A stretch of DNA of 51,014 bases, from positions 1-51,014 of the forward strand of contig CAYUIS010000019.1 in assembly GCA_964444825.1 (NCBI GenBank). The letters are read 5' to 3'. Positions within the stretch are counted from its first letter, which is position 1. Every line of letters starts with the position of its first letter. Position numbers and translations under genes: made by a program. The notes beneath the pieces are model-generated. The model did not search any database and was not told where the DNA came from. It saw nothing but the letters and a program-made list of their open reading frames with translations. Below, one piece after another: positions 1 to 9,036 of this stretch. Origin of the DNA: CAYUIS01 sp964444825 (lineage in GTDB: Bacteria > Chloroflexota > Anaerolineae > B4-G1).

Positions 1-2498
1 AGATAGGCGCCGGGGAGAAGCAGGAAAGCGAGAAGCACGCCAATGACCAACACATCGGATGGATCCCCACCCTCGTCCGAGGCCTGGATCAGCAGAAAGA
101 AGAGGGCGGGCCATGCCAGGGTCAGCAGTGCCAGGAACCGGGCCGGACGGTCGCGCCGGACCCAGGCATACACGACGAAGCCGAGCACCACCAGTCCCAC
201 GAGAATGGCCAGGGGAACAAGCACCTGCTCTGGGTCGAGGTAGTAGTAGGCCTCTGTGAGCGCGATAAACCAACCGCCCAGGCACAGGCCGATCACCACC
301 ACGATGCCGGAGGCGACGGCCACTCGCACCAGGGAGCGCTTGACGATGCCCGAACGGTACAGGACGACCACGACGACCACCCACAACAACAGGGGGATCA
401 GGATCAGGCCCGCAGCCGATGCCTGGCCGATACGTTCAAAGCCACGTCGCTGCGCCTCATAAACCCTGTCTATCTTTTCCTGGCGCGAGTTGACGGGGCT
501 GGGAGCGGCCAACACTGGCGCGCCAGCCCACGTGGCCTTGGCGGCGCCATCCTGGGCCAGCCGGACCTGCTCGACGTCCTCGTCGGGCGCGATGGCCGTG
601 GGTATCTCAAAGCCCTTGACCTGGTAGAAGGGCTCCATCAGCTCCTGCTCCAGCAGGAAATAGAGCTTGGCGAAGCCGGGGTCCTGGCGCTGCAGGGCAA
701 AGACCGACTCGTCCACGATGGCCAAACCCAGGGCTGTCTGCACCCCACCACCCTGGCTGGCGTCGTCGGTCTGAAAGTCGATGGTCGCCGTCTCGCCGGG
801 CAGGTAGGTGTCCCGATCGGATGAGATGGCGATGTCGATATCGCGGGGCTCGTCCACCACCACCAGGCGCGTATCGCGCACGATGGTGCCATCGAGTAGC
901 ACCTTGTAGGCGTGGAGTTCCAGGGTGCCGTACAGGTCGGCGCTCACGTCGACGGCAAACTCGGCCCTGCCGCCCTCAACCTTTACAGAGCGGGTGGAGA
1001 GCGTCTGTCCGGCCTTGACGATGTCCAGATAGACATCGCCAAACTCGACCGGCGTAAAGGCGAGCAACTGCATGGTCTCGCCGACGACGTAGACAGCCCG
1101 ATCGGCGCGCAGGAGCACGCTGTCGCTACCGTACTCAGCCTCAAAGTCCATCTGACGATAGACGGTCAGGCCGGTCTCGTCCTCAGCCGTGATGTCGAGC
1201 ACGTGATAGCCGCCAGCCTGGGGTGTAAAGGTGAGCTCGGCCAGGCCGAACTCTCCGCTGGTGAGCTCGACCGGCTCTCCACCGTCCACGCGAACCTCTA
1301 TCCTCGTCGGCGCAGGACGGCCATCGGGGTAGGAGGTGAGCACGTAGACGATATTCTCGACACCCGGCTTGAGCATCCCGCTCTCGGCAACGGCCTCGAT
1401 GACGAGTGGTTGAGCGGCAACCGGCAGCACCTGGCTAACCTGCTCGGGATGGTCGGTCTGGTCTATGACGGTCACCTCCAGCGCAAACTGGGCCTGTCCC
1501 GACTCTAGCCCTGACCCGGCAAAGTACTCGGGCAGGTCAAAGCTGAACTCGTAGGTCCCGTTCTCGTCGGTCTGGCCGCGCAGGTCGACGGCCACGGTAC
1601 GCTCAATATCCCACACGGTGCCGACGACCTGCACCTGCCCCTCGGCCACAGGCTTGCCAAAAAAGTAGTCGGCCTGCACCACGCCCTCCACCCGTTGACC
1701 GGGCAGGTAAAAACTGCGATCGGTAGAGACGTCGACGCCAAACTTGGGCAGGACGTAGGGCCGCACCTCGACCGTCTTCTCAGACCGTGTGTCCCCTATG
1801 GCGACGCTGAGCTTATAGTTTCCCTGGTTGACCAGGTCGGCCAGAACAAAGTCGGCAGCGGCGACGCCAAAGTCGGAAGCGCTAACGCTGTGGCGGAACA
1901 CCTTGTTGCCCTTGGGATCCTCCACGAGAAAGTTGACCGTCGCGCTGCGGGCGGGGGTCAGGTCGAACGTACTGAGGGCCAGGGCGCGCATATGGATGGT
2001 CTGGCCCGGCTGGTAGAGGGGCTTGTCGCTGGTCAAGAGCAACCGGTACTCGCGTTGAATGGTGATCGCCTGTTCCACCTGGTCGCGCCCCACGTCAGAC
2101 CGGGTCTCGACCACGAGTTGGGCCTCGCCCAGAGCGTCGTCCGGTACATGAAAACGGACGGGCAGACTGCCGGTATCGTCGGTCTGTCCTTCAAAGAGGG
2201 GGACAGCCCGGCCATCGGCAGGCTTTAGGCTGACCTTGACGTGGGCATTTGCGATGGGCTTGCCAGCACCAAAGTCCTGCACCACCACGCGGACGGAGGC
2301 GTCACTGCCGGGCGCAAAGCGGGTCTGCCCGATGACGACCGTCTGTTGGTCGTCCAAACGCTGGGGCAGGGTAGCGACCCGCTGAAAGGCCACGAAACCG
2401 GCGATGACACTCAGAACGATCAACAAATGGAGCGCGGTGGCGAGCCAACGCTTGTTTGATGGCGCAGGCAGGCTTGTGTGTGAGGGTTGGGTGCTCAT
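1..2498 (-). CDS. Alpha-2-macroglobulin-like protein, N-terminal part (runs off the left edge)
   Basis: The frame is open from an ATG at 2498 to the window edge, at least 832 residues, with a strong AAGGAGGAAGGA Shine-Dalgarno sequence. Residues 15-40 form an uncleaved-looking membrane anchor. Repeated beta-sandwich macroglobulin (MG) units follow, with recurrent phrases such as DKPLYQPGQ, DRSFYLPGQ and SDRDTYLPGE, each starting an MG domain, and the MG6-type phrase LGLAIVDESVFAL near residue 620. The family traps proteases in the cell envelope and is often paired with a penicillin-binding protein. Oddly, from about residue 693 to the edge there are five hydrophobic stretches (about 695-715, 722-745, 758-782, 787-805, 815-832), where a bait region would normally follow. 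The C-terminal thioester and receptor domains are outside the window. Family is fairly certain; protease trapping by this member is inference. Confidence 0.82.
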   Translation of the reverse strand, partial: MSTQPSHTSLPAPSNKRWLATALHLLIVLSVIAGFVAFQRVATLPQRLDDQQTVVIGQTRFAPGSDASVRVVVQDFGAGKPIANAHVKVSLKPADGRAVPLFEGQTDDTGSLPVRFHVPDDALGEAQLVVETRSDVGRDQVEQAITIQREYRLLLTSDKPLYQPGQTIHMRALALSTFDLTPARSATVNFLVEDPKGNKVFRHSVSASDFGVAAADFVLADLVNQGNYKLSVAIGDTRSEKTVEVRPYVLPKFGVDVSTDRSFYLPGQRVEGVVQADYFFGKPVAEGQVQVVGTVWDIERTVAVDLRGQTDENGTYEFSFDLPEYFAGSGLESGQAQFALEVTVIDQTDHPEQVSQVLPVAAQPLVIEAVAESGMLKPGVENIVYVLTSYPDGRPAPTRIEVRVDGGEPVELTSGEFGLAELTFTPQAGGYHVLDITAEDETGLTVYRQMDFEAEYGSDSVLLRADRAVYVVGETMQLLAFTPVEFGDVYLDIVKAGQTLSTRSVKVEGGRAEFAVDVSADLYGTLELHAYKVLLDGTIVRDTRLVVVDEPRDIDIAISSDRDTYLPGETATIDFQTDDASQGGGVQTALGLAIVDESVFALQRQDPGFAKLYFLLEQELMEPFYQVKGFEIPTAIAPDEDVEQVRLAQDGAAKATWAGAPVLAAPSPVNSRQEKIDRVYEAQRRGFERIGQASAAGLILIPLLLWVVVVVVLYRSGIVKRSLVRVAVASGIVVVIGLCLGGWFIALTEAYYYLDPEQVLVPLAILVGLVVLGFVVYAWVRRDRPARFLALLTLAWPALFFLLIQASDEGGDPSDVLVIGVLLAFLLLPGAY

Positions 2499-2760
2499 TC
2501 CTTCCTCCTTCTGATGTCAGAATCTCTCAAGGTATACTCCCGTGATTTTCCAAAGGTACCAAGCACGTGGAGAGAAAAAGACTCGGGCGAAAACGCTGCA
2601 ACAACCATTGTATCCTCTTCCGCGTTGCAGGTCAATCAGAGCGGGGACGCGGTTTCCCCATTCTGCTCTCCCGCGCACGATACAGAGATCGCGCTTACCC
2701 TAAAGACGCTCTACGACCGGGCTAGGTTCCACAACCGGGAAGCTGGGTGGACTTCAATTT

Positions 2761-2880
2761 GGGGGCAACTTTGAACACCGCTCAAAGCTCCCGTCCTCGG
2801 GGGCGTCTGCGGCATATCTTGACCTGGCCTCGACGTCCCCGAGGACGGGGACTGGGAGCATTGAAGAACAAGTTGCCCCA
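2761..2880. repeat. Inverted-repeat element, family 1 copy A
   Basis: About 120 bp with ends GGGGCAACTT / AAGTTGCCCC. The inner arms contain the conserved core GTCCTCGGGG followed by CG on the left, and the inverse CCCCGAGGAC then GGGGACTGGGAGC on the right. The core recurs at 37319-37459, 46119-46201 and 48300-48435. All copies lie between genes. It could be a MITE-like element or a structured REP sequence; no transposase is in the window. Confidence 0.7.
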
Positions 2881-2974
2881 GGATTGAAACGCACCCGGGA
2901 AGCTGCTCCGGTTGCGCTTTTGCGCCCGACGTGATAGACTCAGTAGGTCAAAAATCGCTCCAAGGGGATTGCGT

Positions 2975-3026
2975 GCAACCTATGGTTGCCATACCCGCTC
3001 CTGGCCTGGATTTGGCAATCCAGGCC
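2975..3026. repeat. REP-like palindromes, family 2
   Basis: A perfect 6-bp inverted repeat (GCAACC-TAT-GGTTGC, 2975-2989) is followed by a perfect 10-bp inverted repeat with a 4-base loop (GGCCTGGATT-TGGC-AATCCAGGCC, 3003-3026), then CGAGCA. The second palindrome matches the pair at 50436-50500 in loop sequence and in the trailing GAGCA, so it belongs to a dispersed family. Confidence 0.6.
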
Positions 3027-3085
3027 GAGCAAAACTGGATCTACCGAGACTCCTCACATCCTGGGGGGATCAAAGGAGAAGGACT

Positions 3086-3427
3086 ATGTCTATTCGAAAT
3101 GGGATACGGCGGATGGTGCGCGAGCAGGCGTTCCGCCTGGCCCGGCAGGATCTGGCAATGTTCCTCGTTGACCACGAGGAGCAACTCTTGCAGGTCTTTC
3201 GCGAGGAGATGCAGCGGTTAGACGACGACCTGCCCGAAGAACGGTTGTTTATCGACATCAAAATAGTCCCCCTGGGAGAGATGATCTTGAGGGCTGCGTT
3301 GAGAGCGATGGATCGCTTCCTGACAGAGGATGCCGCGGCCACCGCCGCCCCGGGATCGACCGGCGATGCTGGCATCGTAGGACCATCTGCAGCCGAGCCC
3401 ATAGAAACCGAGAAACCGGACGCCTAG
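3086..3427 (+). CDS. Small hypothetical protein (113 aa)
   Basis: I do not recognise a family. The ATG at 3086 follows AAGGAGAAGG at good spacing, so I prefer it to an upstream start at 2912 that would run through the repeat region. The first 75 residues look like a compact, charged alpha-helical domain (RRMVREQAFRLARQDL, then EEQLLQVFREEMQRL). The last 35 are a low-complexity Ala/Gly/Pro/Glu tail. There is no signal peptide or membrane segment. The next gene starts 15 bases downstream, so the two are probably co-transcribed. Confidence 0.6.
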   Translation: MSIRNGIRRMVREQAFRLARQDLAMFLVDHEEQLLQVFREEMQRLDDDLPEERLFIDIKIVPLGEMILRAALRAMDRFLTEDAAATAAPGSTGDAGIVGPSAAEPIETEKPDA

Positions 3428-3442
3428 ACAAAGAGGACCCTT

Positions 3443-4165
3443 TTGGAGTCCATCACCTCCCAACTCCTGGTCGTAGCCATACTCTTCCTCTCCACCCTGA
3501 CACGCTCGGCTCTGGGTTTTGGCGACGCCGTGATCGCCATGCCGTTGCTCGTGGTCATTTTGGGCACTCAACAGGCCACGCCGTTGGTCGCCTTTATGGG
3601 TTTTACTATCGCCATCACGATTCTAGCCAGGGATTGGCGCGACGTGGATATCAAGGCAGCCTGGCGCTTGATCGTGTCATCGCTGGTGGGCATACCGATC
3701 GGAATTCTGTTCTTGAAGGGCGCGCCCGAGCAGCTCGTGAAAGGAATCCTGGGAGGCGTGCTTGTTCTGTTTGGGCTGTACAACCTGATCTCACCGCAGC
3801 TTCCGAAACTGCAGTGGCAGGGATTCGCCTACATCTTTGGGTTTGTGGCCGGTGTCATGGGTGGCGCTTACAATATGAATGGTCCCCCCATCGTAATATA
3901 CACCACACTCCGTCGCTGGCCGCCGGGACGGTTCCGGGCCACACTACAGGGTTTCTTTTTCTCCTCGGGCGTACTCGTCCTGACCAGTCACGCGCTGGCT
4001 GGACTGTGGACCCCGGATGTCCTGCGGTCTTTTGTGTATTCTCTGCCCTTTATCTTGCTGGCGGTCTTTTTAGGGGGCAAGCTCCACACACATATCCCTC
4101 GGGCGCGATTCGAGCGATTTGTGTACGCCTTCCTGGTGCTGATCGGAGTGTATCTGGTGGTCTAG
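3443..4165 (+). CDS. TauE/SafE family permease (probable anion exporter)
   Basis: A 240-residue integral membrane protein with about eight hydrophobic segments and the two-half layout of the TauE/SafE (former DUF81) family. The family repeat is visible in phrases such as GFGDAVIAMPLL near residue 25 and GVMGGAYNMNGPPIVIY near residue 137, the latter being the typical G-G-x-x-N-x-x-GPP motif. Family members move sulfite, sulfoacetate or related organosulfur anions, but the substrate cannot be read from sequence. The start is a TTG at 3443 preceded by AAGAGGA. A cysteine desulfurase follows 76 bases downstream, which makes a sulfur-related role plausible but unproven. Confidence 0.85.
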   Translation: MESITSQLLVVAILFLSTLTRSALGFGDAVIAMPLLVVILGTQQATPLVAFMGFTIAITILARDWRDVDIKAAWRLIVSSLVGIPIGILFLKGAPEQLVKGILGGVLVLFGLYNLISPQLPKLQWQGFAYIFGFVAGVMGGAYNMNGPPIVIYTTLRRWPPGRFRATLQGFFFSSGVLVLTSHALAGLWTPDVLRSFVYSLPFILLAVFLGGKLHTHIPRARFERFVYAFLVLIGVYLVV

Positions 4166-4241
4166 AAAACGGCAGAAACAAAAGATCGCCCTGTGACGGC
4201 TATTCCCTGTCCACTGCCTGCTGTGAACACGGAGGTCCGGA

Positions 4242-5387
4242 ATGACAAACCCCATCTATCTCGATTATAACGCCACGACACCCATCGCCCGGGAGGTGGC
4301 CGAGGCGATGATGCCCTACCTGTACGAACACTTTGGCAATCCCTCCAGCAGCCACCCCTACGGGATCGCCGCCAAGCGGGCCGTCGAGACCGCTCGCACG
4401 CAGGTGGCTGCCTTGCTGGGTTGCCAACCCGCCGAGGTGATCTTTACCAGCGGGGGCACCGAGAGCAACAACTATGGAATCAAGGGCGTCGCCCTGGGAG
4501 ACCGCAGGAGAGGAAATCACATCATCACGTCCGCGGTGGAACATCCGGCCGTCACCGAAGTGTGCAACTGGCTGGAGACGCAGGGCTTGCGCATCACGGT
4601 CCTGCCGGTGGATGAGTATGGTCTCGTCGATCCCGCCGATCTGGAACGCACGATCACGCCCGACACGGCACTGGTGACGGTGATGCACGCCAATAACGAG
4701 GTCGGCACGATCCAGCCCATCGCCGAGCTGGCCAAGATCGCACATCGGAACGGTGCATTGATGCACACTGACGCCGCCCAATCGGTGGGCAAGATAGGGG
4801 TGAACGTCGATGCGCTGGGCGTGGACCTGCTCTCTGTCGCGGGACACAAGGTGTACGCCCCCAAGGGGGTCGGTGCGCTGTACATCCGTAGTGGGGTGCG
4901 GCTCGTCAAGCTGATGCACGGCGCAGGCCACGAGTCGAGCCGGCGACCTGGCACGGAAAACGTGCTCGGGATCGTTGGATTAGGCCGGGCGTGCGAGATA
5001 GCCAGCCGAGACCTGGAGACGAACATGTCCCACTTCCAAGAGAAACGAGACCGGCTTCACCAGGGTCTGCTGCAGGAGCTGGGTGAAGAATCCATCAAGC
5101 TAAACGGCCATCCAGAAAAGCGGCTGCCCAACACGCTGAGCCTGAGCTTTCGCGGGGTCGAGGCCAACACATGGCTCTCACAGATCGGCGAGCAGGTGGC
5201 GGCCTCGGCGGGAGCGGCCTGCCACGCCGACAAGGTGGAACTCTCGGCGGTGCTGGAGGCTATGCGAGTACCGGTCGACTGGGCGATGGGCACGGTTCGC
5301 TTTTCGACGGGCCGGGGTACCACCGCCGAACAGATAGATCGGGCGGTTGGGACCGTGGCGGACGCCGTGCGCCGGCTGCAACCTTAG
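4242..5387 (+). CDS. Cysteine desulfurase, NifS/IscS family
   Basis: A 381-residue PLP enzyme of aminotransferase class V that takes sulfur from cysteine for Fe-S clusters, thiolation or related pathways. Visible landmarks are YLDYNATTP at the N-terminus, FGNPSSSHPYG, the PLP-stacking H101, the D177-A-A-Q180 segment, the Schiff-base lysine K203 in VAGHKVYAPKG, RRPGTEN, and catalytic C327 in SAGAACHAD. The length is normal. No iscU, sufU or iscR gene lies nearby, so the acceptor is unknown; some relatives supply selenium instead. The ATG at 4242 follows ACGGAGGTCCGGA. Confidence 0.93.
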   Translation: MTNPIYLDYNATTPIAREVAEAMMPYLYEHFGNPSSSHPYGIAAKRAVETARTQVAALLGCQPAEVIFTSGGTESNNYGIKGVALGDRRRGNHIITSAVEHPAVTEVCNWLETQGLRITVLPVDEYGLVDPADLERTITPDTALVTVMHANNEVGTIQPIAELAKIAHRNGALMHTDAAQSVGKIGVNVDALGVDLLSVAGHKVYAPKGVGALYIRSGVRLVKLMHGAGHESSRRPGTENVLGIVGLGRACEIASRDLETNMSHFQEKRDRLHQGLLQELGEESIKLNGHPEKRLPNTLSLSFRGVEANTWLSQIGEQVAASAGAACHADKVELSAVLEAMRVPVDWAMGTVRFSTGRGTTAEQIDRAVGTVADAVRRLQP

Positions 5388-5388
5388 T

Positions 5389-5471
5389 ACTTGTCCATCA
5401 ATAACTCCGCACTTTTGGCGCCGGTTAGGCCTAGAATGGCGCCAGAGATGCCAGGTTGTTTTTGGACAAGT
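5389..5471. repeat. 83-bp inverted-repeat element
   Basis: The ends are perfect 9-bp inverted repeats, ACTTGTCCA (5389-5397) and TGGACAAGT (5463-5471). A second perfect pair inside, TGGCGCC (5416-5422) and GGCGCCA (5438-5444), flanks a loop containing the palindrome TAGGCCTA. It starts directly after the desulfurase stop codon. Its size and architecture suggest a non-autonomous mobile remnant or a folded transcript end. Confidence 0.6.
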
Positions 5472-5512
5472 GCCTAGATGACGACACGACAGCAATCTCA
5501 CGAGGAGGTAGA

Positions 5513-6730
5513 ATGCGCATCCGTTCAGTGACAATCGGCGCTAATATGGAGTATCCAGTCAGAGCCGAAAGCGTGGCGGCCTTTGGGCCATTCCAAAAGC
5601 TGGCACGCAACCTGTTCGAGGAAGCCGGGCTGGAAGTGCAGACCGTACGACTTGCCACACAGCCCTTTCCAAAGATTCTGCAGGATGAAGCGCCAGCCAG
5701 CGCGGTGACGTTCGCCCGGGAGCTGGAGGCGCTGTGCCAGGCCCAGGGCATCGACTACTGCTCCATTGGCACCGTCCCGGCCGCAAGCCCGGACGCCGAA
5801 CTGGCCTACGCAGACGTCATCCCGGAGGTGATCCGGCAGACCGAGATAGCCTTTGCCTCGATGCTGGTGGCCCTACCGGCGTCAGGCATCAACCTGGACG
5901 CGATCACCAAAGCCGCCGAGATCATCGCCGACGTGGCCCACACCACGCCCAACGGTTTTGGCAACCTGCGTTTTGCCGTCCTGGCCAACTGCGGGCCTGG
6001 TTCCCCTTTCTTTCCGGTTGCCTATCACCAGAGAGCCAATCCATCGTTCTCCATCGCCACCGAGGCGGCGGACCTGGCGGTGGATGCCTTCACCCAGGCG
6101 GCGACCCTGGACGAAGCCCACGATAATCTGCGCACGGCCATTGAGGAAAGGTCCAGGGTCATCCAGACCGTCTGTCACACGCTCGCAGCGGAGTCTGGGC
6201 TCTGTTTTGGGGGCATAGACTTTTCGCTGGCCCCGTATCCCGAGGTCGCCCGGAGCATCGGCCACGCGCTGGAAAAGCTAGGCGTGGAGGCCTTTGGGGC
6301 CAGCAGCACCCTGTTTGCGGTCGCCTTTACCACTCGGGTGATCCGGGAAGCCCAGTTCCCCCGCTGTGGGTTCTCAGGGTTGTTCCTTCCGGTTCTGGAG
6401 GACAGCACCCTCGCCCAGCGCAGCGGCGAGGATCTTTACACTTTGGACAGCCTGCTACTCTACTCGGCTGTGTGTGGCACCGGCCTGGACACGATTCCGC
6501 TGCCGGGCGACGTGACCGTCGGAGAGCTGGCGGCGATCATGCTCGACGTGGCCACGCTGGCGCTCGTGGCCGACAAACCGCTGACGGCCCGACTGATGCC
6601 AATTCCGGGCAAAAAGGCGGGCGACGTCACGGATTTCGACTTTCCCTATTTTGCCAACGCCCGGATACTGGACGTAAGAGGACGTGGAGGGAACAGGATA
6701 TTCGAGAATAGCCACTTTGTCAGCCTGTAG
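5513..6730 (+). CDS. DUF711 / UPF0210 family protein
   Basis: A 405-residue protein whose start MRIRSVTIGANM is typical of the DUF711 family. I chose the ATG at 5513 because GAGGAGG lies just before it; an upstream in-frame start at 5456 would begin inside the preceding repeat element. Other conserved-looking blocks are FGNLRFAVLANCGPGSPFFP around residue 165 and GGIDFSLAPYP around 245. No signal peptide or membrane segment is evident. The biochemical function of the family is not known to me. It is followed closely by a methyltransferase and a transporter on the same strand, suggesting an operon. Confidence 0.87.
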   Translation: MRIRSVTIGANMEYPVRAESVAAFGPFQKLARNLFEEAGLEVQTVRLATQPFPKILQDEAPASAVTFARELEALCQAQGIDYCSIGTVPAASPDAELAYADVIPEVIRQTEIAFASMLVALPASGINLDAITKAAEIIADVAHTTPNGFGNLRFAVLANCGPGSPFFPVAYHQRANPSFSIATEAADLAVDAFTQAATLDEAHDNLRTAIEERSRVIQTVCHTLAAESGLCFGGIDFSLAPYPEVARSIGHALEKLGVEAFGASSTLFAVAFTTRVIREAQFPRCGFSGLFLPVLEDSTLAQRSGEDLYTLDSLLLYSAVCGTGLDTIPLPGDVTVGELAAIMLDVATLALVADKPLTARLMPIPGKKAGDVTDFDFPYFANARILDVRGRGGNRIFENSHFVSL

Positions 6731-6777
6731 CGGGATCAGATCCAACGGGCTGATTGGAGACGGAAGTGAGGAAGGGA

Positions 6778-7668
6778 ATGAGCAAAGCGACCTGGTCTAG
6801 AGTGATCAAGGGACTGGGTATTCTGTTGGGAGCGGTTGTCGCAGCAGTGATGAAGACTGAGGACTCACGACAGGCCAACGAGGAGACCCGGCAAGCCTGG
6901 GAACAGAACGCGCCATATTGGGATGAGCGCATCGGAGAGGGCAACGACTTTGTCGAGGTGTTGATATGGCCGGCGGTCCAACGCCTGCTCGATCTACAGC
7001 CCGGCGAGCGCGTGCTCGACGCCGCCTGTGGCAATGGGCTCTACGCCCGGCGACTGGCCGCCCTAAGCGCCGAGGTCGTAGCCTTCGACTTTTCGGAGAA
7101 TCTGATCGCGCTCGCACGCCAGCGTACGGCCGAGCACGCCGATCGTATCGAGTACCTGCTAATGGACGCCACCGACGAAGCCGCGCTGCTGACGCTTGGC
7201 AAGGGCCGGTTCGACGCCGTCATCTGCAATATGGCGCTGTTTGACATCGCCGATATCCAGCCATTGATGCGGGCGCTGGTGCGTCTGCTGCGCCCCGGCG
7301 GGCGCTTTGTCTTCTCGGTGATGCACCCATGTTTCAACAGTCCCCATATGACACACGTAGCCGAGATGGAGGACAATGATGGGCAACTCACCACCTCCTA
7401 CTCGGTACGCATATCCAACTATATGACCTCGACGGTAGCGCGTGCAGCGGCCATAGCCGGTCAGCCCAAGCCGCAGCTCATTTTTCACCGCCCATTACAG
7501 GTTCTGCTGGGGATATGTTTCGACGAGGGGTTCGTGCTCGATGGACTGGAAGAGCGGGCCTTTCCCCCGGAATCCCCCAGTGGCAGGAGTCCGCTCACGT
7601 GGGGCGGGAACTATTGCGAGATCCCGCCCGTGCTCGTCGCGCGTTTGCGGCTGCTGGAGAACCGATAA
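6778..7668 (+). CDS. Class I SAM-dependent methyltransferase
   Basis: A 296-residue protein with a Rossmann-type methyltransferase fold. SAM-binding motif I is VLDAACGNGLYARRL, followed by an acidic residue after strand 2 (VVAFDFSENL), a motif II-like region FDAVICNMALFDI, and LLRPGGRFVFSVMHPCF. This resembles the Methyltransf_11/25 group that acts on small molecules or quinones; the substrate is unknown. The ATG at 6778 has GAGGAAGGG before it. A TTG at 6754 and an ATG at 6850 are alternatives; the latter would remove a hydrophobic N-terminal stretch (IKGLGILLGAVVAAVM) that may be a membrane anchor. The next gene starts 3 bases after the stop. Confidence 0.85.
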   Translation: MSKATWSRVIKGLGILLGAVVAAVMKTEDSRQANEETRQAWEQNAPYWDERIGEGNDFVEVLIWPAVQRLLDLQPGERVLDAACGNGLYARRLAALSAEVVAFDFSENLIALARQRTAEHADRIEYLLMDATDEAALLTLGKGRFDAVICNMALFDIADIQPLMRALVRLLRPGGRFVFSVMHPCFNSPHMTHVAEMEDNDGQLTTSYSVRISNYMTSTVARAAAIAGQPKPQLIFHRPLQVLLGICFDEGFVLDGLEERAFPPESPSGRSPLTWGGNYCEIPPVLVARLRLLENR

Positions 7669-7671
7669 TCG

Positions 7672-8940
7672 ATGGCCGAGTCTGACTTTGAACGCCAGGT
7701 AGAGCAGAACTATCGTCACAACGCCATCGTCAATATGCTGGATGGCACCTTTTTCTGGCTGGGGTCCAGCTTTTTCGCCGCGCGAACCGTCTTGCCTGTC
7801 TACATCAGCCACCTTACAGACAGCGCACTGGTGATCGGGCTTCTGGCGATGATCGCCAACACCGGATGGCTCCTGCCACAGCTTTTCACCGCCAACTGGG
7901 TGCAACAATTGCCACGCAAAAAAGTGGTGGTGGTGGGCGTAGGGTTTGTCACCGAACGCTTGCCGGTGATCCTACTGGTGCCTGCAGCCTGGCTCGCTAC
8001 CCGCTCCTCCTCGCTGGCAGTGGCTGCTCTCTTGCTGCTGTTTGCCTGGCACGTAGTTGGGGCGGGCGTGGTGGCCGTGGCCTGGCAGGATATGCTGGCC
8101 AAGATCATTCCCCTGAAGAGCCGGGGGAGGTTCTTTGGCATCACCAACTTTGGCGGCACAGCGACCGGCGTCCTGGGGGCAATCGCAGCCGCCTGGGTAC
8201 TGGATCGTTACGATTTTCCCTATAGCTATATGTTGTGCTTTGGAGCAGCGGCGTTCTTTATATCGATCTCGTGGGTTTTCCTGGCGTTCACACGGGAGCC
8301 TGCCCAAATCAGCCCGGAGCCCGCGGTCTCCCAGTTGGAGTACTGGCGGCGTTTGCCGGCAATACTGCGCTCAAAGCAAAACTTTCGGCGCTATCTGCTG
8401 AGCCAGATCGTTGCCGCTATCGGCGGAATGGGTTTCGGCTTTGTGACGGTGTACGCCGTCGAGCGCTGGCAGTTGGCCGATAGCCAGGCAGCAGGATTCA
8501 CGACCACTATGCTCATCGGCCAAGCCGCGGCCAATCTTTTGTTCGGGGCACTGGCCGACCGAAAGGGCCACAAGCTGGTGCTAGAGTTGAGCATTCTAGC
8601 AGCCGCGCTAGCTGTGGGGCTGGCGAGCGTGGCTCCTACCCCAGCCTGGTTCCACGTCGTCTTTGTCCTGACGGGAGCAAGCACGGCCGGTTTTATCCTC
8701 TCAGGCATTATGATCGTCTTCGAGTTCTGTGCTCCCGACGAGCGGCCAACCTACATCGGTCTGAGCAACACGGTGACCGGCGTCGCTGCCGGAGTGGCTC
8801 CTCTGCTCGGGGGATGGCTGGCCAGCGCAGCAGGATACCAGACCGTGTTTGTGGTGGCCTTTGTCGTGGGGTTGATGGGATACGCTCTTCTGCGCTGGTG
8901 GGTTCGTGAGCCGCGTCAGATAGCGGGGAACACTTTGTGA
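7672..8940 (+). CDS. MFS family transporter
   Basis: A 422-residue membrane protein with about twelve hydrophobic segments and a central charged loop (FTREPAQISPEPAVSQLEYWRRLP, described here only by its position near residues 205-230). A typical major facilitator loop motif between helices of the second half, GALADRKGHKLVLE, is visible. The N-terminal 25 residues are hydrophilic. It is translated nearly back-to-back with the methyltransferase, so it may export that pathway's product. Substrate unknown. Confidence 0.85.
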   Translation: MAESDFERQVEQNYRHNAIVNMLDGTFFWLGSSFFAARTVLPVYISHLTDSALVIGLLAMIANTGWLLPQLFTANWVQQLPRKKVVVVGVGFVTERLPVILLVPAAWLATRSSSLAVAALLLLFAWHVVGAGVVAVAWQDMLAKIIPLKSRGRFFGITNFGGTATGVLGAIAAAWVLDRYDFPYSYMLCFGAAAFFISISWVFLAFTREPAQISPEPAVSQLEYWRRLPAILRSKQNFRRYLLSQIVAAIGGMGFGFVTVYAVERWQLADSQAAGFTTTMLIGQAAANLLFGALADRKGHKLVLELSILAAALAVGLASVAPTPAWFHVVFVLTGASTAGFILSGIMIVFEFCAPDERPTYIGLSNTVTGVAAGVAPLLGGWLASAAGYQTVFVVAFVVGLMGYALLRWWVREPRQIAGNTL

Positions 8941-9036
8941 CCCTGGCGGCGAGCGATCTCGATAATAGCACTGCTATCATCCTCCTCAAACTGCTGCATA
9001 CCCACCGGAATGCAAGTTTAGGAATGAGGTTCCACA

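Larger units (their letters stand above)
2499..3085. other. 587-bp intergenic region holding two repeat elements
   Basis: No convincing coding frame is seen here. The half next to the macroglobulin gene holds that gene's ribosome binding site and presumably its promoter. The rest carries an inverted-repeat element (2761-2880) and a REP-like palindrome pair (2975-3026), followed by the AAGGAGAAGG ribosome binding site of the next gene. Confidence 0.6.

Noticed and set aside
912..2228. Plus-strand open frames of 198 and 177 codons
   Set aside because: They are antisense shadows of the macroglobulin-like gene, whose translation shows coherent domain motifs; the plus frames show none.
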